Shown one piece after another: positions 1-8,604 of a stretch of 42,366 nt of DNA (position 1 is the stretch's first letter; every line of letters starts with the position of its first letter). The stretch is from a virus. Location of the stretch: positions 1 through 42,366 of the IMG/VR virus record IMGVR_UViG_3300023276_000379. The stretch is one strand, 5' to 3'. Under the pieces are notes generated by a model. That model searched no databases, had not been told where the DNA came from, and saw nothing but the letters and a program-made list of their open reading frames with translations. The position numbers were made by a program, and so were the translations under genes.

Positions 1-57
1 AAGGATGAAGTAATCATTAGAGTTGATAACCAACGAACTTATAACATTAAATTTTGA
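1..57 (+). CDS. C-terminal end of an upstream gene (partial)
   Basis: The frame beginning at base 1 is open and ends at TGA 55-57, giving 18 residues that end RTYNIKF. It stops 9 bases before the next ATG, and the ribosome-binding site of the next gene (GAGGAAA) overlaps its stop. Tight packing and matching direction suggest it is the tail of a real gene that starts outside the window. Function cannot be judged from 18 residues. Confidence 0.5.
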   Translation, partial: KDEVIIRVDNQRTYNIKF

Positions 58-66
58 GGAAAAGAA

Positions 67-459
67 ATGACTAATATTTTTGAACAAGCAACAAGAGAAC
101 ACCTACGATTTGATACTACTATTGGAACATTAACAGTAGAGGACTTATGGGAACTACCTTTAACTAGTAAAACTAAGTTGAATTTAGATGATGTAGCGAA
201 AGCTACTAATCGACTTATTCGTGAAACTGAGGAGGATAGTTTTGTAACTAAAAATGAAACTGATTCAGCTCTAATATTAATGATGGATATTGTTAAGCAT
301 ATTATCTCTGTAAAGCTTGCTGAGAAGGATAAGCTTAAAGAAGCAAGAGAAAGCCAAGCTCGTAGGAAACTATTGGTAGAAGCTCTTCATGAGAAAGAAA
401 TCGATAGTATTAAAAGTATGTCTGAAGAAGATCTTAAGAAGGAACTAACTAACTGTTAA
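67..459 (+). CDS. Conserved small phage protein, function unknown
   Basis: 130 residues with a GAGGAAA ribosome-binding site just ahead of the ATG. The N-terminal half contains LRF, a GTLTVEDLWELPL block and a DDVAKATNRL segment. The middle has an acidic stretch and DIVKHIISVKL, and the C-terminal third is a charged helix rich in Lys, Glu and Ala that is likely coiled coil. I recognise this architecture (LRF...tvEDLW.LPL...DIVKhVI.vKl) as a small protein found in many tailed phages with no assigned role. There is no signal peptide, membrane segment or catalytic motif. It is followed by a strong hairpin terminator, so it ends a transcription unit that starts to the left of the window. Confidence 0.8.
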   Translation: MTNIFEQATREHLRFDTTIGTLTVEDLWELPLTSKTKLNLDDVAKATNRLIRETEEDSFVTKNETDSALILMMDIVKHIISVKLAEKDKLKEARESQARRKLLVEALHEKEIDSIKSMSEEDLKKELTNC

Positions 460-481
460 GATTTACAATTAGTTAACTGAC

Positions 482-515
482 AAAACCCTATATGATTAGC
501 TCTATAGGGTTTTTT
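482..515 (+). terminator. Rho-independent terminator
   Basis: An 11-bp perfect stem, AAAACCCTATA (482-492) with TATAGGGTTTT (503-513), a 10-base loop, and a run of six T at 510-515. It lies between the 130-codon gene (stop 459) and the AAA+ gene (start 533). The A-run before the stem means it could also work on the other strand. It separates the leftmost transcription unit from the replication block. Confidence 0.85.
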
Positions 516-532
516 AATTTAAAGGAAAATTA

Positions 533-1555
533 ATGGATATTAAAATTAATGAACTAGCACCGCTAATAATGGATGATCTTATATGTGGATTGGTTCCTTA
601 TATAACATCAGTCCCAGGTATTGGGAAAAGTGATGTAGTAAAAACTATTACTGAAGACTCCAATTTAGCATTAATAGATGTAAGATTATCACAATGTGAT
701 AGTTCAGATTTATTGGGAATACCTAAATTAGGTACTGATAGACTTGAATTTGCACCACCAAAGATGTTCCCACTTGAAGGGGATAAGATCCCTGAAGGTA
801 AGAAAGGATGGTTATTATTCTTTGATGAGTTCTCTTCAGCTAACAAGTCTGTAGAGGCTGCAGCATATAGAATTTTATTAGATAAACAGGTAGGTGAATT
901 TAACTTACATAAAAAGGTAGCTATTGTATGTGCAGGTAATGGTACAGGACAAGGAGCTATTGCAAATAGATTAAGTACAGCTTCTCAATCAAGAATGATC
1001 CATTACAATTTAGTAACTGATGCAAATGCTTGGTGTGACTGGGCTATTACTAAACAAGTTCACCATAAGATTATTGGTTTCATTCAATTTAGACCTGATT
1101 TACTACATGACTTTGACCCAAAACATAAAGACAATACTTTCCCTTGCCCACGTACATGGGAGTTCTTAGATAGAAAACTAAAACTATGGGGCGGAGAAAT
1201 AGATGAAAGTAGATTACCCTCTGTTGCAGGAACTATTGGTTCAGGTGCTTCATTTGAGTTTAAAGCATTCTTAGATATATTTTCTAGGATACCTTCTATG
1301 GATATACTTAAAAAGAATCCTAGCTTGATATCCGAATATACAGAGCCAAGTATGCAATATGCCTTATCAGCAACCATAGGACATAATACTAATGCACATA
1401 ACATTAAAGAAATGTTCCCTCTAATTGAAGCACTACCTTTAGAGTTTCAAGTAATTTGTATAAAACAATTAATCCAATCAGATAGAACAATTAAACGTAA
1501 TCCTCTTATAGGTAAATGGGGTACGTTACATCGTTCAATATTAGTAGGAGACTAG
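533..1555 (+). CDS. MoxR-type AAA+ ATPase (N4 gp24-like)
   Basis: 340 residues, with AAAGGAAAA ahead of the ATG. Walker A is SVPGIGKS with K32. Walker B is WLLFFDEF with D98-E99. A sensor-1-like CAGNG follows with N136, then an arginine-containing NRLSTASQSRM segment. This order and spacing fit the MoxR/RavA-like branch of AAA+ ATPases, which usually act with a VWA-domain partner to remodel protein complexes. A VWA protein is encoded two genes downstream (2444-3556), as in N4, where an ATPase/VWA pair is conserved. The stop at 1555 almost abuts the next ATG at 1557, indicating one operon. The target of the pair in the infected cell is unknown. The family call is strong; the gp24 equivalence is inferred from context. 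Confidence 0.85.
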   Translation: MDIKINELAPLIMDDLICGLVPYITSVPGIGKSDVVKTITEDSNLALIDVRLSQCDSSDLLGIPKLGTDRLEFAPPKMFPLEGDKIPEGKKGWLLFFDEFSSANKSVEAAAYRILLDKQVGEFNLHKKVAIVCAGNGTGQGAIANRLSTASQSRMIHYNLVTDANAWCDWAITKQVHHKIIGFIQFRPDLLHDFDPKHKDNTFPCPRTWEFLDRKLKLWGGEIDESRLPSVAGTIGSGASFEFKAFLDIFSRIPSMDILKKNPSLISEYTEPSMQYALSATIGHNTNAHNIKEMFPLIEALPLEFQVICIKQLIQSDRTIKRNPLIGKWGTLHRSILVGD

Positions 1556-1556
1556 T

Positions 1557-2441
1557 ATGATCAAATATCAACAACAACAAGCTAATAGTTTTGAAGACTT
1601 ATTTGCAGAAGAAACTCTAGGTGTAAAATTCAATTATAAATTTAATCCAGAAACACGAGTTAGATATATTGATTTTACTAAGTATGATCCTATTGCTACG
1701 ATAAATACCAAGCATTTTGAAGATGAAATAATTAAAACTTCATTTGGTTTTGAATCTGTACAATCACACCAGGTTTCTGTACATATTTCTAGAGATATTA
1801 ACAATATTCCAGTTATTTTCTGCAATCTTAAATATGTTACAGATAAGTATAATCTATTTAACACAGAAGATAAGAGAGTACCTAAATCTAACTTCCCAAA
1901 TCAAAATTCAAAATTCATTATTTATAATGGTATTGCTAAAATGATAAAGGGGAAGGCAATAACTGAAACTATATTAAGACCTGATAATGTTAGGGAAACA
2001 GTAATTAATACTGAACCTATGACTATTGTTAGACCTGACAGAAAACTAAATAATAAGTATAAGCAACAAATACAAGATGAGGTAGATTCACTTAAAACAC
2101 TAGATATTGTTGATCCAATCAATTCAGAGAATATTAAAGAATTATTTCCTAATGATGATGATTGGTCAATTACTAAATTAGTAATGGATTCAATAAATAG
2201 GAATAACCGAAATCTAATATATTCAAGCATAGATTATAACCGATTAATTGAACTAGTATTTAATGATCCAATACTCAGTCACTTTATGATGTTAGACACT
2301 GGAAATCTTAGTGAATGGGGTTCATACGTAAATAGGGGTAACATACGTATTAACGCCAAAGGAATTAAAGATTTTCAAAAATTAATGTATCACCCTAAAG
2401 CTATGTATTCATTGGATCAGGTAACCCTCAAGGAGAGATAA
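1557..2441 (+). CDS. Unknown protein between AAA+ and VWA genes
   Basis: 294 residues; I do not recognise the family. The start lies 1 base past the previous stop, with TAGGAG in the end of the upstream gene as ribosome-binding site. The protein is rich in Asn, Ile and Lys, has no membrane segment, no cysteine cluster and no recognisable NTPase or nuclease motif, and begins with a glutamine-rich patch (QQQQ, residues 5-8). Lying between a MoxR-like ATPase and its VWA partner, and 2 bases from the latter, it may be an adaptor or substrate of that pair. That is inference from position only. An alternative is an unrelated early/middle protein that shares the transcript. Confidence 0.7.
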   Translation: MIKYQQQQANSFEDLFAEETLGVKFNYKFNPETRVRYIDFTKYDPIATINTKHFEDEIIKTSFGFESVQSHQVSVHISRDINNIPVIFCNLKYVTDKYNLFNTEDKRVPKSNFPNQNSKFIIYNGIAKMIKGKAITETILRPDNVRETVINTEPMTIVRPDRKLNNKYKQQIQDEVDSLKTLDIVDPINSENIKELFPNDDDWSITKLVMDSINRNNRNLIYSSIDYNRLIELVFNDPILSHFMMLDTGNLSEWGSYVNRGNIRINAKGIKDFQKLMYHPKAMYSLDQVTLKER

Positions 2442-2443
2442 CA

Positions 2444-3556
2444 ATGGAAGACCTAGACAAAGCTCTTTTACAAGCAAAAATGGGTATAGTTCGTAAGTCA
2501 GCATTCTGGTCTACTATTTGTTTTGGATTAAAACATGCATTTATTATAGATCCAGAAATACCTAGAGCAGGTACTGATGGAACTTCAATATTTTATAATC
2601 CTGATTTCTTTATGGGATTAACTAAAGAAGAAAGGATATTTGTAATAGCACATGAATTAGGACATGTAGCATTAAGCCATATGACCCGTAGAGGGAATAG
2701 AGATCATAAGAAGTTCAATTATGCAGGAGACTTTAAAATTAATTATATGTTACACGCAGAGGGATACTGCTTGATTAATGATATATTATACGATGAAAAG
2801 TATGACCATACTTGGACTACTGAAGCTATCTATGACGACTTACCTGATCCTAAAAATAATGAACCAGGAGGATTAGGTTTAGACATCTTGGATCCAAAAG
2901 GAAAGCATAGTCAGGGTAAGAATGAACAAACTGTGGATTTAGAAATAAAAGCATTACTTGCTAGAGCAATTACTCAATCTAAGATGGCCAAAGAATACGG
3001 GAACTTACCTGGGGATATTAGGGCAGAGTTTGATGACCTATTATCACCTAAATTAACTTGGTATGAATTGTTATCTAATTATGTGGATGGGTTTATCAAA
3101 GAAGACTACTCTTGGAGAAGACCTAATAAGAAATTCTTACCACATTTCTACTTACCTACAGCTTACTCAGAGAGACTAGCTAATTTAACTATTGGTGTTG
3201 ACACTTCTGCATCAATATCTAAAGAAGATATTACTAAAATGGTATCTGAGTTAAACACTATCAAAGAGGAATTTAAGCCTGAATTATTAACTGTAATTGA
3301 TTGCGATACTAAAATACATGCAATTCATGAATTAACTAATGATATGGATATAAGAGAATTATACTTCACAGGTAGAGGTGGTACTTCATTCCAACCAGTA
3401 TTTGATTACTGTGAGGATAATGTTCCTGTATGCCTTATATACTTCACTGACTTATATTCAGATTTCCCTCCTGAACCAGATTATCCTGTTATATGGGTAA
3501 ACATAGATAATGATCGAGAAGCTCCCTATGGAGTCACAATCCATTATGAGAGGTGA
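2444..3556 (+). CDS. Putative metallopeptidase-VWA protein (N4 gp25-like)
   Basis: 370 residues. The N-terminal part has a zincin signature, VIAHELGH, with H70, E71 and H74. The C-terminal part is a VWA-like domain with the metal-site motif DTSAS (D253, S255, S257), a later GGTSF and a CLIYFTDL strand. This is the arrangement of the DUF2201 family (peptidase-like domain followed by VWA-like domain). In N4-like phages a VWA protein accompanies the MoxR-type ATPase, here at 533-1555. Whether the HELGH site cleaves anything is not known for the family. The start has AAGGAGAG upstream. The next gene begins 3 bases after the stop, so this is one operon. Confidence 0.82.
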   Translation: MEDLDKALLQAKMGIVRKSAFWSTICFGLKHAFIIDPEIPRAGTDGTSIFYNPDFFMGLTKEERIFVIAHELGHVALSHMTRRGNRDHKKFNYAGDFKINYMLHAEGYCLINDILYDEKYDHTWTTEAIYDDLPDPKNNEPGGLGLDILDPKGKHSQGKNEQTVDLEIKALLARAITQSKMAKEYGNLPGDIRAEFDDLLSPKLTWYELLSNYVDGFIKEDYSWRRPNKKFLPHFYLPTAYSERLANLTIGVDTSASISKEDITKMVSELNTIKEEFKPELLTVIDCDTKIHAIHELTNDMDIRELYFTGRGGTSFQPVFDYCEDNVPVCLIYFTDLYSDFPPEPDYPVIWVNIDNDREAPYGVTIHYER

Positions 3557-3559
3557 TAC

Positions 3560-3877
3560 ATGGCTAAAGATAGGTATCTCTTATCTGAGTTCATAAAAGC
3601 AGAAACTAGTAAAATGATTATAAGTTATGATCTAGATATTAATATACATGCATATTCCAACTATATACGTAAATATATTAATAGTATTAATACTAGGTCT
3701 GAACAAATTTGGTTAATAACTGTTAAATTACGATACTTAGATTTAGGTGCTTACTATGTAAATCCAGATAAACTACAAAAAACAGTTCCAAATCCTATCC
3801 TACTAAATAAAATAAATAATCCAGCAATGGAAGATGTTATCAAACTACTCAACACATTAGCTCTAGTTAACGATTAA
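3560..3877 (+). CDS. Unknown 105-residue protein
   Basis: 105 residues, starting 3 bases after the VWA gene with GAGAGGTGA as ribosome-binding site. The protein is basic and Ile/Asn/Tyr rich with no motif I recognise. Its first residues, MAKDRYLL, resemble those of the 88-residue protein at 8602 (MASDRYFL), but similarity beyond that was not evident by eye. It is the last gene of the AAA+/VWA group; a 53-base gap with a short palindrome follows. Function unknown. Confidence 0.65.
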   Translation: MAKDRYLLSEFIKAETSKMIISYDLDINIHAYSNYIRKYINSINTRSEQIWLITVKLRYLDLGAYYVNPDKLQKTVPNPILLNKINNPAMEDVIKLLNTLALVND

Positions 3878-3893
3878 AGCTAATTTAAAGGGG

Positions 3894-3904
3894 GTACACT
3901 GTAC
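3894..3904. repeat. 11-bp palindrome upstream of the helicase gene
   Basis: GTACA-C-TGTAC, perfect around the central base, in the 53-base gap between the 105-codon gene and the helicase gene, directly after a G-run. It could be a protein-binding half-site pair or a small hairpin. The short length leaves chance possible. Confidence 0.35.
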
Positions 3905-3930
3905 GATCACATATAGAGGTAAACAAACTG

Positions 3931-5073
3931 ATGGATGACATAAAATTAACCGAGAAACAGGACACAGTTCTGTTTGCTATAGCACAATGGTTTATATCAA
4001 AAGAAACCCCTTATTACAGGTTAGGTGGTGTAGCTGGATCTGGAAAAAGTGTTTTAATATCTCACCTAAATGATGCTATTAATACTATGGAACTAGTTGA
4101 TGAAGTAGATGATAGGGGTATAGGTATTATGGCTCTATCTTGGAAAGCAGCTAATGTTTTGAAAAGTAAAGGTTTACCTGCATCCTCAATACATTCAATT
4201 ATATATCATTCCCAGAAAATAGGTCCAAATGAGTATAGACAAACCATAAAATCAAAACAGGCAATGACTGCACACTATAAGTTGTTTGTTGTAGATGAAG
4301 CTTCTATGGTGAATGAACAATTGAGGGATGATTTACTTTATTTTGAGATACCTATTTTATTTGTAGGGGATAATGCACAGTTACCCCCTATAACTAACAA
4401 TATACTTGATAGGTATTTTATGCGTAATCCTGATTCTGAACTAACCACAGTACATAGAGTTGCAAATGAAAATCCTATTATTAGATTAGCTACTCATATT
4501 AGAAATGGTGGGGAATTACCTGATGTAGGTATTTATAAAGATAAGATTCAAGTAATACATAGGAATCAACTTACTGATGAATATTTACTTGGATCAGATA
4601 TAGTTATTTGTGGATACAACAAATCTAGAATTAAATTAAATAATATAATCAGATCACTTAAAGGAATTGATCCAACACAACAACCACAAATAAATGAAAC
4701 ACTTATGTGTACTCAAAATAGTAAACGTATAGGTATATATAATGGTGACATGTTTAATGTAGAAACACATATTAATTCAAACACTAATACTGTCAATGAG
4801 CAGTTTGAATTACACATAAGACTTAAAACCCTAACTCATGAAAATAAATGTGTACTAATCAATATGCCTGACTACTCAAATAGAGACTATGCACAAGGAG
4901 CTGTAAATATGACTTTTGGTTATGCAATTACTTGTCATAAAGCACAAGGAAGTGAGTATAAGAATGTATTGGTATTCACAAATGAAGCTATGGGTAAGAC
5001 TAAAGAAGATAAAACTAAGTGGCTTTATACAGCAATAACTAGAGCAAAGGATAAACTAATATTGGTGGTATAG
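3931..5073 (+). CDS. Dda-like SF1B DNA helicase (N4 gp37-like)
   Basis: 380 residues with a full set of superfamily 1 helicase motifs. Motif I is GGVAGSGKS (K39), motif II is VVDEAS (D122-E123), motif III is VGDNAQLPPI (145-153), motif IV region is TTVHR (R176), motif V is ITCHKAQGSEY near residue 330, and motif VI is YTAITRAKDKL close to the C-terminus. The compact size and motif spacing match the Dda/RecD2 group, which unwind 5' to 3' and serve phage replication. It is joined directly to the DNA polymerase gene (stop 5073, next ATG 5074), as in N4 where helicase and polymerase are neighbours. The ribosome-binding site is AGAGG about ten bases upstream. A second helicase domain of the same type lies inside the virion RNA polymerase of this window. 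Confidence 0.93.
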   Translation: MDDIKLTEKQDTVLFAIAQWFISKETPYYRLGGVAGSGKSVLISHLNDAINTMELVDEVDDRGIGIMALSWKAANVLKSKGLPASSIHSIIYHSQKIGPNEYRQTIKSKQAMTAHYKLFVVDEASMVNEQLRDDLLYFEIPILFVGDNAQLPPITNNILDRYFMRNPDSELTTVHRVANENPIIRLATHIRNGGELPDVGIYKDKIQVIHRNQLTDEYLLGSDIVICGYNKSRIKLNNIIRSLKGIDPTQQPQINETLMCTQNSKRIGIYNGDMFNVETHINSNTNTVNEQFELHIRLKTLTHENKCVLINMPDYSNRDYAQGAVNMTFGYAITCHKAQGSEYKNVLVFTNEAMGKTKEDKTKWLYTAITRAKDKLILVV

Positions 5074-6561
5074 ATGAAGTATTATACTTACACAGAAGAA
5101 GTAAATGAAGCATACGTAGTAGCAGTACTAATCAAAGATACTGCATTCAAAGAAGTTAACCTAAAGGAATACTATTTAAACCCATTAAACGAACTAGGGG
5201 TACCTAAAGAGAAGGTAATCTTTATTGGGTTAAAATATAACCCTAACGGAAAGATCTCTGCTACAGAGCAGAAGGAATATCTAGATTTAATTAAACCATA
5301 TCTAGAAGAGCTACAAGTAAAACTCTTACTTGTTACTGATGGAAAGTACTTTAAAACTTTAACCAAAAAACCAAAGGTAGAACCTTACTATGGGTATAAA
5401 GTTGAATGTGCTTACAAAGGGTATGAAGAGTATACAGCAGTATTAAGTATTAACTCTGAAGCTCTATTCTATAAACCTGATTTACAAGTAAAACTAACTA
5501 AGAGTTTACATATAGTGAACTCAATCCTATGTGAAACATATGTGGATCCAGGTATACGTGAATTTGGTATTCAAGCTCTTTTTGATAGGGAATCTATCGA
5601 GAAAAAACTACTAAACTATTTAACTGAACCCATTCTTACCTGTGACATAGAAACGTCTGGTTTATCCCTTACCAACTCGATAATTTCTATCTCATTTGCT
5701 AAGAACGAAAATGAGGCCATTGCTTTCCCTATTGCAGAGGAAAACAAAGCTACATTAAGAACTTGGTTCACATTATATAAAGGTACTCTCATATTTCATA
5801 ACTGTACATTTGATATAAAAATGCTTATCTACCATCTATTTATGAATGATCCGTTGGATATGGAAGGTCTAATTGATGGATTAGAGGTAATGTTCAGATC
5901 CATAGAAGATACTAAATTAATCATTTATTTAGCTACCAATAATACTGCAGGTAATAACCTAAAACTAAAAGATAACAGTGCAGATTTCCTAGGTAACTAT
6001 GGATTGATTAATTCAGATACAGATGTAACTAACATTCCTATGGATCAATTACTTGAATATAACGCTAAGGACTGTCTAGCTACTTGGTATGTCTATAACA
6101 AGTTTAAACCAATGATGATTGCTGATGAACAGGAGAACCTATACAAGGAAATATTTATTCCAAGTGCAAAAGTTATTTGCCACATGGAACTTATAGGTAT
6201 GCCTATGGATATGGATCAAGTACAACATGCTAAATCCTATCTAGAAGATATCATTGCTAAGCAGTATCAAATATTTAATAAATCTAGAATCATAAAGAAG
6301 TTTACTTGGGAGCTGAACAGATTGGAAATGATCAAAGCTAACGCTAAATTGAAATCTAAGGTTAAATCTATTATGGACTTTGATGTGGAATATAACCCTA
6401 ACTCAGGTAACCATAACCAAAATCTAATCTATGATTTCATGGGTAATGAAGTAATAGACACTACTGATTCAGGATTGCCCGCTACAGGTAAGGAAACGCT
6501 AGAGAAGGTACTTAATAAACTCATCCATGAACATGGAATAACAGAAGACGAACTTAAATAA
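5074..6561 (+). CDS. DNA polymerase A, N-terminal part: 3'-5' exonuclease and thumb
   Basis: 495 residues. The exonuclease is of DEDD type: CDIETSGL gives D191 and E193, HNCTFDIKML gives D247, and YNAKDCLATWYVY gives D333. The polymerase thumb begins at KVICHMELIGMPMDMDQV and runs to the stop. The C-terminus (TGKETLEKVLNKL...) matches the helix just before the fingers/palm region in Klenow-type enzymes. The rest of the enzyme (motifs A, B and C) is encoded separately at 7156-8286, after an unrelated 193-codon ORF. The two parts sum to 871 residues, close to what I remember for intact N4-type polymerases. The split is clean, with normal stop and start signals and no frameshift within the coding sequence. 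The 130 residues before the exonuclease are not recognised. Confidence 0.9.
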   Translation: MKYYTYTEEVNEAYVVAVLIKDTAFKEVNLKEYYLNPLNELGVPKEKVIFIGLKYNPNGKISATEQKEYLDLIKPYLEELQVKLLLVTDGKYFKTLTKKPKVEPYYGYKVECAYKGYEEYTAVLSINSEALFYKPDLQVKLTKSLHIVNSILCETYVDPGIREFGIQALFDRESIEKKLLNYLTEPILTCDIETSGLSLTNSIISISFAKNENEAIAFPIAEENKATLRTWFTLYKGTLIFHNCTFDIKMLIYHLFMNDPLDMEGLIDGLEVMFRSIEDTKLIIYLATNNTAGNNLKLKDNSADFLGNYGLINSDTDVTNIPMDQLLEYNAKDCLATWYVYNKFKPMMIADEQENLYKEIFIPSAKVICHMELIGMPMDMDQVQHAKSYLEDIIAKQYQIFNKSRIIKKFTWELNRLEMIKANAKLKSKVKSIMDFDVEYNPNSGNHNQNLIYDFMGNEVIDTTDSGLPATGKETLEKVLNKLIHEHGITEDELK

Positions 6562-6574
6562 AAAGGAAATAACA

Positions 6575-7156
6575 ATGTCATTATTACTAAGAAAAGCAAC
6601 ACAAGATTTATTAATTAAATTTAATTTAGGAGAATATCATATAGATATTAATCAAGAGTTAGATATGGTTATTGTAGGAGAATGCGGCAACTATTTATGT
6701 ACAGTTAAAGGTGTAACTTTTAGTAGAAAATCTCCTACAAAAGCTGAAATAAATTTTGCTGTAGAATTACTTAACAAATTTCTAACTACACATAAATCTA
6801 AAATAAACAAAGTTATCTCAACTAAAGCAGATTGGAAACTTAATTCCCCAAATGAAAATTTATGGTCAGGGAACAAAATCAGACAAATTGACACTGATGA
6901 GCAGTCTATTAGTGTTTACTTCAAAAAAGGATTAGATTCTAGAGTAATTTTCTATAAAAAAGACCTAACATTAATTAAAGTATACTTACCTGGTTATGGT
7001 AGTGAATCAATTAATGTAGCTGACTTAAATACATTCCTTAAGGGTAAAAAGATGCAGAATAAATATTTACACATTTTGGATCAAAAATTAATTGAGGATG
7101 ACTTACATAAAAAATACAATGCTGCAATAAACGCACTTAATACCTGTGCTATCTAA
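6575..7156 (+). CDS. ORF inserted between the two DNA polymerase halves, unknown
   Basis: 193 residues with its own AAAAGGAAATAAC ribosome-binding site, 13 bases after the first polymerase part. Its TAA overlaps the ATG of the second part (TAATG). I find no HNH, GIY-YIG, LAGLIDADG or intein motif, so it is not an obvious homing endonuclease. The protein is basic, Asn/Lys/Ile rich, predicted soluble, with a GYGSESINVADLNTFLKGKK segment near residue 145. Codon use and base composition look like the neighbours. Its position suggests either an old insertion that split the polymerase or a protein that joins the assembled enzyme; both are inference. Translation of the catalytic half probably depends on this ORF. 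Confidence 0.7.
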   Translation: MSLLLRKATQDLLIKFNLGEYHIDINQELDMVIVGECGNYLCTVKGVTFSRKSPTKAEINFAVELLNKFLTTHKSKINKVISTKADWKLNSPNENLWSGNKIRQIDTDEQSISVYFKKGLDSRVIFYKKDLTLIKVYLPGYGSESINVADLNTFLKGKKMQNKYLHILDQKLIEDDLHKKYNAAINALNTCAI

Positions 7157-8286
7157 TGAATAGATCTGAAGCCATAGAACAGGCAAGGATTATTAAAGCT
7201 CTAATTACTCTTACTGAAGTATCTAAGATTACAGGTACTTTCATTAAAGCATTTGAAGAGAAGTCATTTACTAAGGAAGATGGTATTAACTATCTTCATG
7301 GAAACTTTAACTCAGGAGGAACCAAATCAGGAAGACTATCCAGTTCATCACCGAATTTACAAAATATCCCTAGTACTGGTAACCCACACTCTAAAATAGT
7401 AAAGAAATGCTTTAAGCCACCTAGTGGCTGGCTCTTTGTGGGAGCAGATTTTAGTTCTTTAGAAGCTAAAATTGGTGCTTTATTAACAAAAGATCCTGCT
7501 AAATTAGGTATATACACTGAAGGCTACGATATGCACTCATTCAATGCTTTTGGGTATTGGGGGGATAAAATGCCTGATATACAATTAGAATTAACTAAGG
7601 CTAATTCAATTAAAGAAAGGGTGTATATAATTAACTCAATTAAAGATAAATACCCTGAATTTCGACAAGCATCAAAAACAATAACCTTTGCTGCACAATA
7701 CGGGGGAAGTTATAAGACATTTATGGATTCAGGTTTTTCAATGGAAGAAGCTAAACAAATTGAAGCTAACTACAACAAACTATACGAAACATCTATTACT
7801 TGGGCAGAAGATAAAATTAAACAAGCTAGTAAAGATGGGTTTGTGACCTGTGCTTTTGGATTGAAGTTAAGAACACCAATTATAGGTCAAGTAGTTATGG
7901 GTACGTCTAGCACACCTTATGAAGCTTTAGCAGAAGCCAGAACAGCTGGGAATGCTATGCAACAAGGGTATGGATTACTTAATAATAGATCAGCAATAGA
8001 GTTCCAAGAACTGCTATTAAACAGTGAATTCAGGTATAATATTAAGCCTAGTTGTCATATACATGATGCACAATATTTCCTTGTAAAGGAAGACGTAGAT
8101 ACCATTCATTGGTTAAACCAAAACCTAATTAAATGTATGTCTTGGCAAGAACTACCTGAACTAAAGCATGATCAAGTAAAGCTAGGAGCAGAGTTAGATC
8201 TGTTCATACCTGACTGGTCAGAACACATAACACTCCCCAATGGGGCAACTAAAGAACAAATAGGAGATATATTAAATGAGAAGTGA
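7156..8286 (+). CDS. DNA polymerase A, C-terminal catalytic part (palm/fingers)
   Basis: 376 residues with all the polymerase motifs of family A. SGRLSSSSPNLQNIP is motif 2/T; GADFSSLEAK is motif A with D98; FRQASKTITFAAQYGG is motif B with R170, K174 and Y182, the same spacing as Klenow R754, K758 and Y766; HIHDAQYF is motif C with H303-D304. Catalytic residues are intact. The exonuclease and thumb are encoded at 5074-6561, so activity needs assembly of two chains. There is no purine-rich ribosome-binding site before the ATG; the start overlaps the stop of the upstream ORF, pointing to translational coupling. The last 11 bases overlap the next gene. In N4 the same enzyme (gp39) is a single polypeptide. 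Confidence 0.92.
   Translation: MNRSEAIEQARIIKALITLTEVSKITGTFIKAFEEKSFTKEDGINYLHGNFNSGGTKSGRLSSSSPNLQNIPSTGNPHSKIVKKCFKPPSGWLFVGADFSSLEAKIGALLTKDPAKLGIYTEGYDMHSFNAFGYWGDKMPDIQLELTKANSIKERVYIINSIKDKYPEFRQASKTITFAAQYGGSYKTFMDSGFSMEEAKQIEANYNKLYETSITWAEDKIKQASKDGFVTCAFGLKLRTPIIGQVVMGTSSTPYEALAEARTAGNAMQQGYGLLNNRSAIEFQELLLNSEFRYNIKPSCHIHDAQYFLVKEDVDTIHWLNQNLIKCMSWQELPELKHDQVKLGAELDLFIPDWSEHITLPNGATKEQIGDILNEK
8251..8278 (+). repeat. Repeated gene-leader sequence, copy 1
   Basis: AAAGAACAAATA followed by AGGAGATATATTAAATG, lying inside the 3' end of the polymerase gene and ending at the ATG of the 100-codon gene. It is nearly identical to 8577-8604 (copy 2), with one small indel on each side of the Shine-Dalgarno. 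Similarity continues a few bases past the ATG (AGTGAT in both). A weaker third copy (GGAGACATTAAATGGCTAG) ends at 8928. It supplies the ribosome-binding site for each downstream small gene. Confidence 0.7.
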
Positions 8287-8578
8287 TGAGGACAGTTCAT
8301 ACACTTATGTATGCGAGGAAACTACTCGACAAAATAAACAATTTAAATTCACAACTTCAAAAAGCTTTCATAGTTTAATGATGGATCAGTTTGCTAGTAT
8401 GCGAGATGAATTAATAGAGCAACATAACTCTGAGGATATAGTGGGTGATATAGTTTATGAGATTTCTTTAAATAATAAGCAGGAAAATGGCTATATCCTT
8501 GGATGTAGAATTGATAAAGCTGGAGTAAGTAATAAATACTCAGAAATATATACAGCATGGGATTGTCGTGACTATTAA
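8276..8578 (+). CDS. Unknown 100-residue protein
   Basis: 100 residues. The ATG lies in an 11-base overlap with the end of the polymerase gene and has AGGAGATAT as ribosome-binding site. No recognisable motif. The protein contains acidic and tyrosine-rich stretches at both ends and a central DELIEQHNSEDIVGDIVYEIS segment. It is the first of four small genes between the polymerase and the nuclease gene, a typical place for host-takeover or accessory genes. Function unknown. Confidence 0.65.
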   Translation: MRSDEDSSYTYVCEETTRQNKQFKFTTSKSFHSLMMDQFASMRDELIEQHNSEDIVGDIVYEISLNNKQENGYILGCRIDKAGVSNKYSEIYTAWDCRDY

Positions 8579-8604
8579 AGAACAAATACAGGAGATATTA
8601 AATG
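8577..8604 (+). repeat. Repeated gene-leader sequence, copy 2
   Basis: AAAGAACAAATACA then GGAGATATTAAATG, directly after (and overlapping by two bases) the stop of the 100-codon gene and leading into the 88-codon gene. Compare copy 1 at 8251-8278. Such direct repeats at gene boundaries can arise when a gene is duplicated or inserted by recombination across conserved translation signals. Confidence 0.7.

Noticed and set aside
6562-7155. Intein or group I intron explaining the split DNA polymerase
   Set aside because: Both halves have normal stop and start codons, the interval is almost fully occupied by one ORF with its own ribosome-binding site, and I see neither intein end motifs nor P3-P7 intron core sequences.
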